Position numbers and translations under genes: made by a program
From: Rhodospirillaceae bacterium
GTDB lineage: Bacteria > Pseudomonadota > Alphaproteobacteria > UBA828
DNA length: 47,910 nucleotides
Reading direction: 5' to 3'
Assembly: GCA_002717225.1 (NCBI GenBank)
Contig: PBDG01000046.1
Coordinates: forward strand, 3,974 to 51,883
The notes under the pieces: generated by a model
What the model was told of the DNA's origin: nothing
Databases searched by the model: none
Seen by the model: the letters and a program-made list of their open reading frames with translations, nothing else
Shown here: piece after piece, positions 16,551 to 25,252 of the stretch
Numbering within the stretch: the stretch's first letter is position 1
Layout of the letters: every line of letters begins with the position of its first letter

Positions 16551-19300
16551 TCGGCCGCTGCCGCTGCCACCTTCTCCACCTTGGCGGCGCAGAATTTGAA
16601 TTCAGGGATTTTGCCGAACGGGTCAAGCGCTGGGTTGGTCAGCATATTGGCTGCAGCTTCCGCATAGCAGAAGGGAACGAATATTACACCCTTGGGTATG
16701 CCTGTATCCGCGCGAGCCTTGAGTGAGATGCGCCCTCTCCGGGTTGCTACTACAATTTGATCGCCTGGACGGATACCGAGGCGCTGCAGTTCTATGGGCG
16801 CGAGGCTGGCGACCGCCTCAGGCTCCAGATAGTCAAGAGTCTCGGAGCGCCGGGTCATTGCACCAGTGTGCCAATGTTCCAACTGGCGGCCGGTGGAGAG
16901 TACCATGGGGTAATCCGAATCGGGCATTTCGTCTGGCGGGATAATCCCAGCGGGCACGAACTTGCCGCGCTTTGAGGGTGTTGGAAAGCCGTCTCCGAAT
17001 ATTACGTCTTTTCCCGGTAAATCTTCCCCGTCGCAGGGATAGGTAACGACGCTGTCGCGCTCAAGGCGGGGCCAAGAAATATTGTTGAGCGAAGCCATGC
17101 ACTGTTTCATCTCAGCGAAAATGTCCGAGGGATGACCGTAATTCCAGTCGAGTCCTATACGCTTCGCAATCTCGCCGATAATCCACCAGTCTGGCATTAC
17201 GCCGTCCGGCGCATTTACTGCCTTACGGCCCATTTGAATCTGCCGATTGGTGTTGGTCACCGTGCCATCCTTCTCCGGCCAGGCGGTCGCGGGTAGGATG
17301 ACATCGGCAAAAAAGGCGGTTTCAGTGAGAAAGATTTCCTGGACCACGAGGTGTTCGAGCTTAGCAAAGGCTTCGCGTACGTGGTGAGAATTAGGATCTG
17401 ACATCGCCGGATTCTCGCCCATGATATACATGCCGGTAATATCGCCCTGATGAGCAGCATCCATGATCTCGACCACCGTAAGGCCGCGGTTGGGGTCAAG
17501 TGACGCGCTCCAGAGGTCCTCGAAGCGGCTCTGGGTCTCTGGATCAGTTACTGCTTGATAATCAGGATAGAACATCGGGATGAGGCCGGCATCGGAGGCG
17601 CCCTGCACATTGTTTTGGCCGCGCAGCGGGTGGAGGCCAGTACCTGGGCGGCCGACCTGGCCACTCATCAGAGCAAGGGAAATCAAGCAGCGCGCATTAT
17701 CGGTGCCGTGGATATGCTGTGAAATACCCATGCCCCAGAAGATGATCGCTGCTTCAGCATTAGCGTAAACTCGTGCGACCTCGCGAAGTACATCCGGCTC
17801 AATTCCGCAAACCGGTGCCATCTTCTCTGGCGAAAAGTCGTTTAGGTGGTCACATAGCTGCTCGAAGCCTTCTGTGTGTGCCTGAACGTACTGTTCGTCA
17901 TACAGCCCTTCGGAGACGATGACGTGCATCAGCGCGTTCAAAAGCGCTACATCGCGGCCAGGTTTGAATTGCAGGGAGTAGCTGGCATGTCGAGACAAGG
18001 CAGAACCACGCGGATCGATAATAATGAGCTTGGCCCCGCGCTTGGCGGCATTTTTTAGGAACGTCGCCGCTACAGGATGATTCGAGGTCGGATGGGCGCC
18101 GATGACAATGATTACATCAGAATTGCGGGCTTCATTGAAGCTCGCCGTCACTGCACCGGAGCCGATGGTCTCGAGGAGTGCCGCCACTGAAGAGGCGTGG
18201 CAAAGTCGTGTGCAGTGATCAACATTGTTGCTGCCGAATCCAGAGCGTACCAGTTTCTGGAAGAGATAGGCCTCCTCGTTGGAGCCCTTGGCCGAGCCAA
18301 AGCCTGCGAGCGCCTTGCTGCCTTTTTTGCTGCGGATGCGTGAGAGGCCCGAGGCAGCAGCGTCAAGCGCTTCCTCCCAGGTTGCTTCGCGGAAATGGCG
18401 GTGCATTTCTTCGGGCGGGATATAGATGTCTGCATATTTGGGCGGCGCATCCTCGCGGCGGATCAGTGGCGTGGTCAGACGGTGCGGATGGTTTACGTAA
18501 TCGAAGCCGAAACGGCCTTTGACACAAAGGCGTTCGGAATTTGATGGTCCATTGCGTCCCTCGACAGAAAGTATCTTGTTGTCCTTTACTTTGAAGGTGA
18601 GCTGGCAACCGACGCCGCAATAGGGGCAGACGCTCTCAACCTGCTTATCAGGTAAGATTTTGCCGACGCCATCCGCCGGCATAAGCGCACCAGTCGGGCA
18701 AGCCTGGATGCACTCGCCGCAGGCAACGCAGCTCGAAGCGCCCATTTGATCATCGAAATCGAATACAATCTTATTGCCGATGCCACGCCCCGCCATGCCG
18801 ATCACGTCATTGACCTGTACCTCTCGGCAGGCGCGAACGCAGCGAGTGCAATGAATGCAGGCGTCGAGATTAACTGCCATTGCTTTGTGGCTGGTATCCG
18901 GCGCCGGTGTTTGGCGGGTAGGGAAACGGCTCGCCGTTTGGCCCATTTCCTCGGCCCAGTGCCACAGCTCTGAATTGGGATCATGGCTAGATTCACGCGG
19001 CGGCTGATCAGCGACTAGCAGTTCCATAACCATTTTACGCGCCGTCTCCGCCCGCTCGGTCATGGTATTTACCACCATGCCCTCGGTGGGTGTACGGACA
19101 CAGGAGGCGGCAAGCACGCGCTCGTCCTCAATCTCGACCATACACACCCGACAATTGCCGTCGGCACGGTATTCCGGTGCTTTGGAATAGCAGAGATGGG
19201 GGATGTCGATACCGGAGCGGGCAGCACATTGCCAGATCGTCTCGCCTAGCTCCGCTTCCAGGGGCTTGCCGTCTAGGATAAAGCTGATCTTGTCACTCAT
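16547..19300 (-). CDS. fdsA: NAD-linked formate dehydrogenase, catalytic (alpha) subunit
   Basis: This 917-residue cytosolic subunit oxidises formate to CO2 at a Mo- or W-bis-MGD centre and passes electrons through iron-sulfur clusters to the NuoEF-type subunit. In order: a [2Fe-2S] domain with C37, C50, C53 and C67; an [4Fe-4S] pair domain with C148/151/154/158 and C191/194/197/201; the cofactor-proximal [4Fe-4S] with C225, C228, C232 and C259 (CPYCGVGC); and the metal ligand C367 followed by H368 (RLCHASSV), cysteine rather than selenocysteine. A molybdopterin dinucleotide-binding domain ends the protein. It overlaps fdsB upstream by ATGA and DUF364 downstream by GTGA. The two-subunit design resembles Methylorubrum Fdh1A/Fdh1B, a tungsten enzyme; the metal here is not determinable. 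Confidence 0.95.
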   Translation of the reverse strand: MSDKISFILDGKPLEAELGETIWQCAARSGIDIPHLCYSKAPEYRADGNCRVCMVEIEDERVLAASCVRTPTEGMVVNTMTERAETARKMVMELLVADQPPRESSHDPNSELWHWAEEMGQTASRFPTRQTPAPDTSHKAMAVNLDACIHCTRCVRACREVQVNDVIGMAGRGIGNKIVFDFDDQMGASSCVACGECIQACPTGALMPADGVGKILPDKQVESVCPYCGVGCQLTFKVKDNKILSVEGRNGPSNSERLCVKGRFGFDYVNHPHRLTTPLIRREDAPPKYADIYIPPEEMHRHFREATWEEALDAAASGLSRIRSKKGSKALAGFGSAKGSNEEAYLFQKLVRSGFGSNNVDHCTRLCHASSVAALLETIGSGAVTASFNEARNSDVIIVIGAHPTSNHPVAATFLKNAAKRGAKLIIIDPRGSALSRHASYSLQFKPGRDVALLNALMHVIVSEGLYDEQYVQAHTEGFEQLCDHLNDFSPEKMAPVCGIEPDVLREVARVYANAEAAIIFWGMGISQHIHGTDNARCLISLALMSGQVGRPGTGLHPLRGQNNVQGASDAGLIPMFYPDYQAVTDPETQSRFEDLWSASLDPNRGLTVVEIMDAAHQGDITGMYIMGENPAMSDPNSHHVREAFAKLEHLVVQEIFLTETAFFADVILPATAWPEKDGTVTNTNRQIQMGRKAVNAPDGVMPDWWIIGEIAKRIGLDWNYGHPSDIFAEMKQCMASLNNISWPRLERDSVVTYPCDGEDLPGKDVIFGDGFPTPSKRGKFVPAGIIPPDEMPDSDYPMVLSTGRQLEHWHTGAMTRRSETLDYLEPEAVASLAPIELQRLGIRPGDQIVVATRRGRISLKARADTGIPKGVIFVPFCYAEAAANMLTNPALDPFGKIPEFKFCAAKVEKVAAAAAE

Positions 19301-21003
19301 GTTAAATCCTCAGGAAAATACTTTAGCACCATCAGAAGGGGATTGGGCGCGGCTTGCCCGAGGCCACAGATCGAAGCATCCATCATGGTCTGGCTTAGCT
19401 CGGTTAGTAGAGGGCCGTCCCATTCGGGCGCTTGCATCAACTTGACTGCTTTTTCCGTTCCAACTCGGCATGGAGTGCATTGGCCGCAGCTTTCATATTC
19501 GAAAAAGCGCATGAGGTTAAGCGCAGCAGCGCGCAAATTGTCCTGATTCGAGAGCACAATCACCGCCGCAGAGCCAATCAGGCAGCCCTCGCTTTCTAAC
19601 GTGCCAAAGTCGAGCGGGATATCACCCTTGGATGCGGGGAGAATTCCGCCAGACGCTCCACCCGGCAGATATGCCTTAAAGATGTGGCCTTCCGCCATGC
19701 CGCCACAATATTCCTGAATTAGTTCGTTAACGGTTATCCCAGCGGGTGCCAGCTTTACTCCAGGGTCTGCCACCCGGCCCGAGACGGAGAAGCTACGCAA
19801 GCCCTTGGATCCGTTTCGACCCTCGTTGGCAAACCAATTGGCCCCGCGCTCAATGATGTCGCGCACCCAATAGAGGGTCTCAACATTGTTGATTAGTGTT
19901 GGGCGGCCGAACAGGCCAACCTGCGATGGGAAAGGCGGTTTATGGCGTGGCTCACCGCGTTTACCCTCGATGCTTTCAAGCATCGCCGATTCCTCGCCGC
20001 AGATATAGGCGCCAGCGCCGCGCCGGAGGGTGATTTTTGTATCTTTGGCGAGGCCGGCATTTTGAAGTTTGGTAATTTCCGTCTCCAATATGTGGCGAAT
20101 GCCAGGATATTCGTCGCGCAAATAAATGAAGCATTCTTCAGCTTCTACCGCCCAAGCAGCAATAAGCATGCCTTCTAGGAAGCGGTGTGGATCGCGTTCC
20201 ATATAATAGCGATCTTTGAACGTTCCAGGTTCACCCTCATCGGCATTGACTGCTAGCAATCGCGGTTTTGGCTCGGCGCGGACAAAACGCCATTTGCGTC
20301 CTGTAGGAAAGCCTGCGCCGCCTAGGCCACGCAAATTGCTGTCCTCCAGAATCGAGAGGATATTCTCGACGTTAAAATCTCCATTTAAACATGATCTTAT
20401 CAGGCCATAGCCGCCATTTTTCATATATTGATCAATCTCAATATAGGTCGCGATCTCTGGCTCGGTTTGGCCGGCTTCGGCTACCTTCGCGACGGATTCG
20501 GGGCTTGCAGATACAATGTGGCGATGGCCTATTTCGGCCACCGGCGCGCATTCACAGCGCCCCATACAGGGTGCGCGGAGAATGCGAATTTTGGTTTTAT
20601 CAAGACGCTCTTCCAGGGCCTGATAGAGTGATTCGGAACCTGCGATTTCACAGGACAGGCTGTCGCACACACGAATCGTCACTGGCGGCGGGCTCGTTTC
20701 TCCGTCTGCTACCGCGTCGAAATGCGCATAGAAGGTTGCGACTTCAAATACCTCCGCGAGGGACAGTTTCATTTCATGTGCGAGCGCCACCAAATGTGGG
20801 GTCGAAAGCTGCCCTTTGCTGTCTTGAATGAGATGAAGGTGTTCGATCAGGAGATCCCGTCGGCGTGGCGCTTTGCCGAGTAGTTTCTGGATGTCGGCAA
20901 GCGCGGCCGGGTCAATCTGGCGGCCCTTGCCTTCATAGCGCGCATTTCGCCGGCCTTTTCCAGGATGTCCGAACTTGCGGACCTTGTTTTCCGACGCTGC
21001 CAT
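19297..21003 (-). CDS. fdsB: Formate dehydrogenase NuoE-NuoF fusion (beta) subunit
   Basis: This 568-residue subunit reduces NAD with electrons from the catalytic subunit. The N-terminal NuoE-like part (about residues 35-180) holds the [2Fe-2S] cysteines in RVCDSLSCE and RAPCMGRCECAP. The NuoF-like part follows with the FMN/NADH block LRGLGGAGFPTGRKWRF (about 228), NADEGEPGTFKDR (about 257), GAYICGEESAM (about 335) and the [4Fe-4S] motif SCGQCTPCRVGTEK (about 512). The fusion replaces separate gamma and beta subunits; no fdsG or fdsD gene is present nearby. Its stop overlaps the fdsA start (ATGA). Confidence 0.94.
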   Translation of the reverse strand: MAASENKVRKFGHPGKGRRNARYEGKGRQIDPAALADIQKLLGKAPRRRDLLIEHLHLIQDSKGQLSTPHLVALAHEMKLSLAEVFEVATFYAHFDAVADGETSPPPVTIRVCDSLSCEIAGSESLYQALEERLDKTKIRILRAPCMGRCECAPVAEIGHRHIVSASPESVAKVAEAGQTEPEIATYIEIDQYMKNGGYGLIRSCLNGDFNVENILSILEDSNLRGLGGAGFPTGRKWRFVRAEPKPRLLAVNADEGEPGTFKDRYYMERDPHRFLEGMLIAAWAVEAEECFIYLRDEYPGIRHILETEITKLQNAGLAKDTKITLRRGAGAYICGEESAMLESIEGKRGEPRHKPPFPSQVGLFGRPTLINNVETLYWVRDIIERGANWFANEGRNGSKGLRSFSVSGRVADPGVKLAPAGITVNELIQEYCGGMAEGHIFKAYLPGGASGGILPASKGDIPLDFGTLESEGCLIGSAAVIVLSNQDNLRAAALNLMRFFEYESCGQCTPCRVGTEKAVKLMQAPEWDGPLLTELSQTMMDASICGLGQAAPNPLLMVLKYFPEDLT

Positions 21004-21100
21004 CTTGATCGCCCGTATTTGTTTTGGATGGGTAACGTCTCAAAATCACCTTAATTTGTAAAATCTATTATAATTATTATTCAATATAAAATAACTATCA
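21004..21100 (-). promoter_or_regulatory. Probable fds promoter and LysR target region
   Basis: This 97-base AT-rich gap lies between the LysR gene and fdsB on the same strand. The segment 21065-21098 is almost free of G and C, begins and ends with CTAT on the plus strand, and has roughly 10-11-base spaced AT/TA blocks, as LysR-type sites often do. No exact consensus is assigned. It is the natural place for activation of the formate dehydrogenase genes by the adjacent regulator. Confidence 0.35.
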
Positions 21101-22015
21101 TTAGCAGGTGAAGATCTCATCTTCGCGTAATCCATCGACCAAGGCGAGCATGGCTTTGGCTGTTGGCGGCTGAGGCTCGCGGTCAGCGACCACCAGTCCC
21201 ACCGTATAAGAGACTTCTGGCTCGACAAGATCAAGCGTCTCCGAGCCTGTGGGTAGGTCAAGCATATCAAGCACGTGGCGTGGTACGATTCCAGCCCATT
21301 TTCCTGTTTTTACATGGAGGCCGATATCGGCCAAATCGTTGGTTTCAATCTGTGGCGATGCACGGCATCCGGCGGCAGAGAAGGCAGCGTCAATGATGCG
21401 CCGATTTTGCATGTCGGGCGACAAAAGACAGAGCGGCAAATCTGCGGCTTGTCGCCAAGTAATTTTTTCAACTGGAGACTTACAATTATCAAGGCGTGCG
21501 CGGACTAAACAATAATACTCGCGGTAAAGTAGTGCTGAGGATACGCCCGACATGGGTTCATTGTTGAGATAGGTGATACCAAGATCGATTTCGAAATTAT
21601 CGAGACCCTGCTGGATTTCGAGAGAGCTCATGGCGCGTGCTGCAATGGTTACATCGGGATAGTTCTCGCAGAAAGGTAGCGTCAGACGCGAAACCACTGG
21701 CAGTGCCGTAGGCACCACGCCGATGCGCAGCCGGCCATGCAGGCTACCGCGCATTTCACTTAACTCCTGAATCATGGCGTCCTGATCCGCTACTATCCGT
21801 TCAGCCCATTCTAGGACGCGCTGTCCCTCTGCAGTGAAGCCAATAAAATGCTGACCGCGCATCACGATCGGTATGCCCAATTCGTCCTCAAGCCGGCGAA
21901 TTGCGGTAGATAGGGTCGGTTGGGCGATATTGCAGCGTTTTGCCGCGCGCCCGAAATGTCGTTCCTGGGCCAGTGCAATGAGATAATCAAACTGTTTGAA
22001 ATTCATACTTTTCAC
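21101..22015 (-). CDS. LysR-family regulator next to formate dehydrogenase
   Basis: This 304-residue LysR-type regulator has an N-terminal helix-turn-helix (QFDYLIALAQERHFGRAAKR, then CNIAQPTLSTAIRRLEDELG) and a periplasmic-binding-protein-like effector domain from about residue 95 (LRIGVVPTALPVVSRLTLPF). It lies directly upstream of fdsB in the same direction, so it may activate that operon; formate or a related signal as effector is inference. The GTG at 22015 overlaps the stop of the DUF3553 gene as GTGA; the ATG three codons later (22006) gives the commonest LysR start, MNFKQ. Confidence 0.92.
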   Translation of the reverse strand: MKSMNFKQFDYLIALAQERHFGRAAKRCNIAQPTLSTAIRRLEDELGIPIVMRGQHFIGFTAEGQRVLEWAERIVADQDAMIQELSEMRGSLHGRLRIGVVPTALPVVSRLTLPFCENYPDVTIAARAMSSLEIQQGLDNFEIDLGITYLNNEPMSGVSSALLYREYYCLVRARLDNCKSPVEKITWRQAADLPLCLLSPDMQNRRIIDAAFSAAGCRASPQIETNDLADIGLHVKTGKWAGIVPRHVLDMLDLPTGSETLDLVEPEVSYTVGLVVADREPQPPTAKAMLALVDGLREDEIFTC

Positions 22016-22218
22016 TCATCCGCATCAGCTTGTGGAGGCTCTGCTCGGACCAGCGACAATAACTCCGCGTTGATTGACTGTTTACCCGCATGCTCGAAGG
22101 TTGCTGTCAAGCGGTTGCCGAGAGCAGACTGCACCCGTCCGAGGCCCCATTCAGGACGGGTTGGGTGTCGCACCCAATCACCTGGAGCGAAATGGCTGGT
22201 GGATCTGTTGCTCGACAT
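22012..22218 (-). CDS. DUF3553 small protein
   Basis: This 68-residue protein has the DUF3553 core: FAPGDWVRHPTRPEWGLGRVQS and ATFEHAGKQSINAELLSLV, an SH3- or CarD-like beta fold also found at the end of UvrD-type helicases. The function is unknown; nucleic-acid or RNA polymerase contact is a guess from the fold. Its stop overlaps the GTG of the LysR gene, so the two are translationally coupled. Confidence 0.8.
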   Translation of the reverse strand: MSSNRSTSHFAPGDWVRHPTRPEWGLGRVQSALGNRLTATFEHAGKQSINAELLSLVRAEPPQADADE

Positions 22219-22335
22219 TTTTCTAGGATAGCGCGCTTCACAGAGTCGGTCGATTCAAAGGCGGATGAAGGCCGTTAACTTTTCCTTGAACTAGCAATTC
22301 CCATCTTCATAAATAGTCTCTCTTGCTGAACGAGT

Positions 22336-22710
22336 TTAGAGTGGCGTTAAATCATAACGTGAATCGGTTGTATCTGACGAAACGTTGTGCGAGTGGGATC
22401 GATGACATGCCAAACATTTTTCGGTTATAGGAAAAGATAGCGCTTCGGTGCTGGCCATAAATTGGCAGAACCTTGGGTGGGCCAATTTGCCATGTTCTAG
22501 CGTTTCAGGAAGTTTTCCATTCAACTTTTCCTGAACCCGAAAAACTAGCTCGTGTGTTGAAAATTCCTGATCATCTCGGCAGAAACCGCGTTGAAGCACA
22601 TGACTTTTGTTGATTGAACTAAAGGTGACCCGTGCTGAGAACACCGGCACCGGCGCGCTCACGGTTTTGGGCGAGATCGCGCTGAGTACCGCGTAAAATT
22701 TGCCAAACAC
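22336..22710 (-). CDS. Hypothetical protein with one CxxCH motif
   Basis: An open frame of 124 codons fills most of the 657-base gap between the DUF3553 gene and dksA. Its composition is protein-like, with HELVFRVQEKLNGKLPETLEHG in the middle and EKCLACHRSHSHN near the C-terminus. The CLACH sequence is a class I c-type haem-binding motif, but there is no clear signal peptide, so haem attachment would need a different start or the motif is chance. I recognise no family. Start and reality of the gene are uncertain; the remaining parts of the gap (22219-22335, 22711-22875) hold only the dksA promoter. Confidence 0.4.
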   Translation of the reverse strand: MFGKFYAVLSAISPKTVSAPVPVFSARVTFSSINKSHVLQRGFCRDDQEFSTHELVFRVQEKLNGKLPETLEHGKLAHPRFCQFMASTEALSFPITEKCLACHRSHSHNVSSDTTDSRYDLTPL

Positions 22711-22804
22711 AAAGATTCAATCCTCTAAAAGCTGTTTTGTAGTCACTTAGTCTAAATCGATATCTTCGCGATTTTGGGTAAATCATCAAACTTGTCACGG
22801 TATC

Positions 22805-22833
22805 TTGTCGAGCGGCGTTGAGATTCCTATACT
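22805..22833 (+). promoter_or_regulatory. Sigma-70-like promoter for dksA
   Basis: TTGTCG (22805-22810) and TATACT (22828-22833) are separated by exactly 17 bases, a good match to housekeeping promoter boxes. The start codon of dksA at 22876 would follow an untranslated leader of about 35 bases. Confidence 0.55.
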
Positions 22834-22875
22834 CCGCGCCCGTCAGCAAGTTCGCACAGGGAAAATAAGAACACC

Positions 22876-23304
22876 GTGGCTCGCAAGAAAACTGTCAAAA
22901 TTCCAAAAAACTACAAGCCAACGAAGTCCGAACCGTTCATGAATCCGGTGATGCGGAAGTATTTCCATCACAAGCTCTTGGATTGGAAAGCGGAGATATT
23001 GGAGGATACCGGCACGACGCTTGAGAAATTAAAGACCGAGACCGTTCAGGAAGCCGATCTGGCGGACCGCGCCGCATCGGAAGCGGAGCGCACCGTCGAA
23101 TTAAGGACGCGAGAGCGAGCACGCAAGCTGATCTCCAAAATCGATTCTGCGATCCAGCGTATTGAAAATAATACCTATGGCTATTGCGAAGAAACCAGAG
23201 AGCCCATAAGCATCAAGCGGCTTGAAGCGCGCCCCATCGCAACCCTTAGCATTGAGGCTCAAGAGTTGCATGAGCGCCACGAAAGAACCCACCGCGACGA
23301 ATAA
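22876..23304 (+). CDS. dksA: DksA, RNA polymerase-binding transcription factor
   Basis: This 142-residue DksA/TraR-family protein works with ppGpp at the secondary channel of RNA polymerase to adjust transcription of rRNA, amino acid and stress genes. A long coiled-coil helix pair (about residues 35-100) carries the tip, and the globular part contains GYCEETREPISIKRLEARPIATLS. Only one cysteine remains in the zinc-finger position, the usual alphaproteobacterial form. The start is GTG at 22876. The gene has its own promoter and is not in an operon with its neighbours. Confidence 0.93.
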   Translation: MARKKTVKIPKNYKPTKSEPFMNPVMRKYFHHKLLDWKAEILEDTGTTLEKLKTETVQEADLADRAASEAERTVELRTRERARKLISKIDSAIQRIENNTYGYCEETREPISIKRLEARPIATLSIEAQELHERHERTHRDE

Positions 23305-23511
23305 TATACTCCCAAACGCCGCATAATCTCATCTTCGCGGGTGCTCTTGGGATCTAGCGATGAAAAAGACACATTTAAGGAGGCCCTGAGGGCGTGTATT
23401 CTGCGGGTTGCTTGGCAGTCTCGGGCATTAAGGAGCCTAATGACTTCAAGGAAACAGTTTGGATAACGTTGATTATGATATGGGTTGTTGCCGCAATTGT
23501 TGGAGAATTCA

Positions 23512-23772
23512 ATGCTGAGACGTGTCCAATTGTGGGCTAGAAAGGCTCGAGAGGAAGCGGAGAACAAACGAGATATGTTGAAGGAAGTGGCTGGGACATT
23601 AAGAGCTGCTGAACAAGGTGACGTAGATGCTCAAAATTTTCTCGGTTGGATGTACTCTCATGGTTCTGGTGTTCGAAGGTCTAAAGTTGAAGCGATCAAG
23701 TGGTATCGCAAGGCTGCTAAGCAAGGAGACAGCGACGCCAAGCAGGCGTTGAAAGAACTTGAAGCTGAATAA
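23512..23772 (+). CDS. Small Sel1-repeat protein
   Basis: This 86-residue protein has a basic helical N-terminus (RVQLWARKAREEAENKRDM) and one Sel1-like repeat pair (about residues 35-75: GDVDAQNFLGWMYSHGSG, then KAIKWYRKAAKQGD-like). There is no signal peptide. ATG at 23512 is preceded by GGAG at 6 bases; an earlier in-frame TTG at 23485 has none. The role is likely protein-protein contact. A hypothetical gene follows after 25 bases and is probably co-transcribed. Confidence 0.7.
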   Translation: MLRRVQLWARKAREEAENKRDMLKEVAGTLRAAEQGDVDAQNFLGWMYSHGSGVRRSKVEAIKWYRKAAKQGDSDAKQALKELEAE

Positions 23773-23797
23773 CTAAAAACTTTAGAAGGCGTTAAGC

Positions 23798-24154
23798 ATG
23801 AACCAGAAAGCAGAAAATGCAGTCGCTGCTAACCAATTTCATGCAGACACTGCTAAAGCTAATGAGTTATTCGTCGAGGCAGCGAAGCTATTCATGAAGA
23901 GCCAAGACCCAGAGTCAAAAAATCATGCACAGGCATGGCTCGAAGAAGGTTTTCATCGCCTTACTAGAATTATAGAGCATTATCCGTCCACTGATTTGGC
24001 GGTCAAGCTGATCAGCGGCCAGAGCGTTGGGGGTATCTCTCTTGAATCCTACGGTGAGGAAATTTCGCACTGGGACAAGTTTGGGCGCGCCAAGTCAACT
24101 TCAGTTGAAAGGGATATTTTGGATGAGGCGGCAACATTCCTTGGGCTGGATTAA
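23798..24154 (+). CDS. Hypothetical protein
   Basis: This 118-residue soluble protein is mostly helical by composition, with AKANELFVEAAKLFMKS and a LEEGFHRLTRIIEHYPSTDLAVKL block that resembles a TPR-like pair of helices, then a Gly-rich SGQSVGGISLESYG stretch. I recognise no family. It follows the Sel1 protein by 25 bases with a GAAGG upstream, so the two may act together. The gene converges with the ABM-like gene 25 bases away. Confidence 0.6.
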   Translation: MNQKAENAVAANQFHADTAKANELFVEAAKLFMKSQDPESKNHAQAWLEEGFHRLTRIIEHYPSTDLAVKLISGQSVGGISLESYGEEISHWDKFGRAKSTSVERDILDEAATFLGLD

Positions 24155-24179
24155 ATAAGCCTGAAAATTCACGATAGTT

Positions 24180-24479
24180 TTATTGTTCCTGCGTCAATAT
24201 TACTGGTCCAGAAACCGGGTCTGTTAGTCCCAACTCAGGTGATATTTCATCAAGTAGGTGCCGGCCCGAATCAAGGGTTGCAATCATATTTGGTCTAGCA
24301 TTAACCATCGCTGCTTCACTCTCCCAGAGGCCATAAGAAACATAGCTGCGGTCTCCAGTCTTGGCGAGAACATGTAGCGTTAAACCCTGCCAGGTTCGCG
24401 TTGCCTTAAATAGGTCTTCAAATGTCTGTTGTTGGCCTTCCTTAACTAGAAACCGGACGACGTTCGTATACTTTGTCAT
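24180..24479 (-). CDS. Dimeric alpha-beta barrel (ABM-like) protein
   Basis: This is about 99 residues starting MTKYTNVVRFLVKEGQQQTF. The pattern of a beta strand, helix EDLFKATRTWQGL, strands LHVLAKTGD and SYVSYGLWES, and a second helix fits the antibiotic-biosynthesis-monooxygenase/stress-responsive dimeric barrel superfamily. Members are monooxygenases, haem-degrading or stress proteins; catalytic identity cannot be read. The start at 24479 was chosen by homology to family starts; a longer frame to 24527 is possible. Confidence 0.55.
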   Translation of the reverse strand: MTKYTNVVRFLVKEGQQQTFEDLFKATRTWQGLTLHVLAKTGDRSYVSYGLWESEAAMVNARPNMIATLDSGRHLLDEISPELGLTDPVSGPVILTQEQ

Positions 24480-24635
24480 AGCGTTGATTGTTCTCCCTTG
24501 AAAAATCGAATTTATAGATTGGCGCAATTATACCTGTATGAAATTAATTGACCTTAAAAATTCTTGAAGGATCTTCTCACCGGCCTTTTCGTGCTCTTCC
24601 GTTTAGGGGCGGGGCAGTTTGGGTAGTGTTAGGTG

Positions 24636-25064
24636 CTAGGGGGGGGCGCAGGGTTTGGTGCCCATATCAGCCGGTACGCTAATTTCCACGAGTTCGAAGG
24701 AATCTGAGGTAGCGATTTCGTTATGTGGTGTATTGCCGGGGATATAGACACTATCGCCGGCTTCTAGCCGCTCAACTCTATTTCCTGCAAACTCAAGATC
24801 AATCCAGCCGGTCAGCATATATACGAACTGACCTTCGCAAAGGTGTGTGTGCCAACCCGTAGGTTCCGACAGGGCTTTCGAGGCAGATGTTACTTGAGCG
24901 CGAATGCGCCCGTTACTTCCTTTGGAGACACCAAGCTCACGATATTTCATCCATTCTCGTCGTCCAACCACGTAGTTGGCTTGTTCTTTCCTGGCAATTA
25001 CGATGCGTTCTACATCCTCAATTGCTTGCGATTTATTGACTTTCGCAGTTGATCCCATGCTCAT
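24636..25064 (-). CDS. Cupin-domain protein
   Basis: This 142-residue single-domain cupin has the first metal motif in GWHTHLCEGQFVYMLTG (two His and a Glu, about residues 72-87) and the second region with GDSVYIPGNTPHNE (about 105-118). It may bind a divalent metal and a small molecule. GAGG lies upstream of the ATG. It is a lone gene divergent from the EamA transporter; the last residues are Pro- and Ala-rich. Function unknown. Confidence 0.75.
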   Translation of the reverse strand: MSMGSTAKVNKSQAIEDVERIVIARKEQANYVVGRREWMKYRELGVSKGSNGRIRAQVTSASKALSEPTGWHTHLCEGQFVYMLTGWIDLEFAGNRVERLEAGDSVYIPGNTPHNEIATSDSFELVEISVPADMGTKPCAPP

Positions 25065-25252
25065 TCATCTCGCCTCATTTGGATTAAAGCCTGCAAATAT
25101 ATTGAATCTTAAGCTACTTGATGACCATTAACCGCTGGATGGTGACATTAAGCATGGATCATATGAGAAGCAGAAGCTGATGTCGCTAATCAATCTTTTG
25201 CGGACCCGCAGGATGCCAATGGGTTGTCCACTGAGATCATGAAATTTCTACA

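Noticed and set aside
23394-23540. A 48-codon GTG frame with a possible membrane segment (VWITLIMIWVVAAIVGEF)
   Set aside because: It overlaps the Sel1-protein start, the ribosome-binding site is poorly spaced and no family is recognised; too weak to list as a gene.
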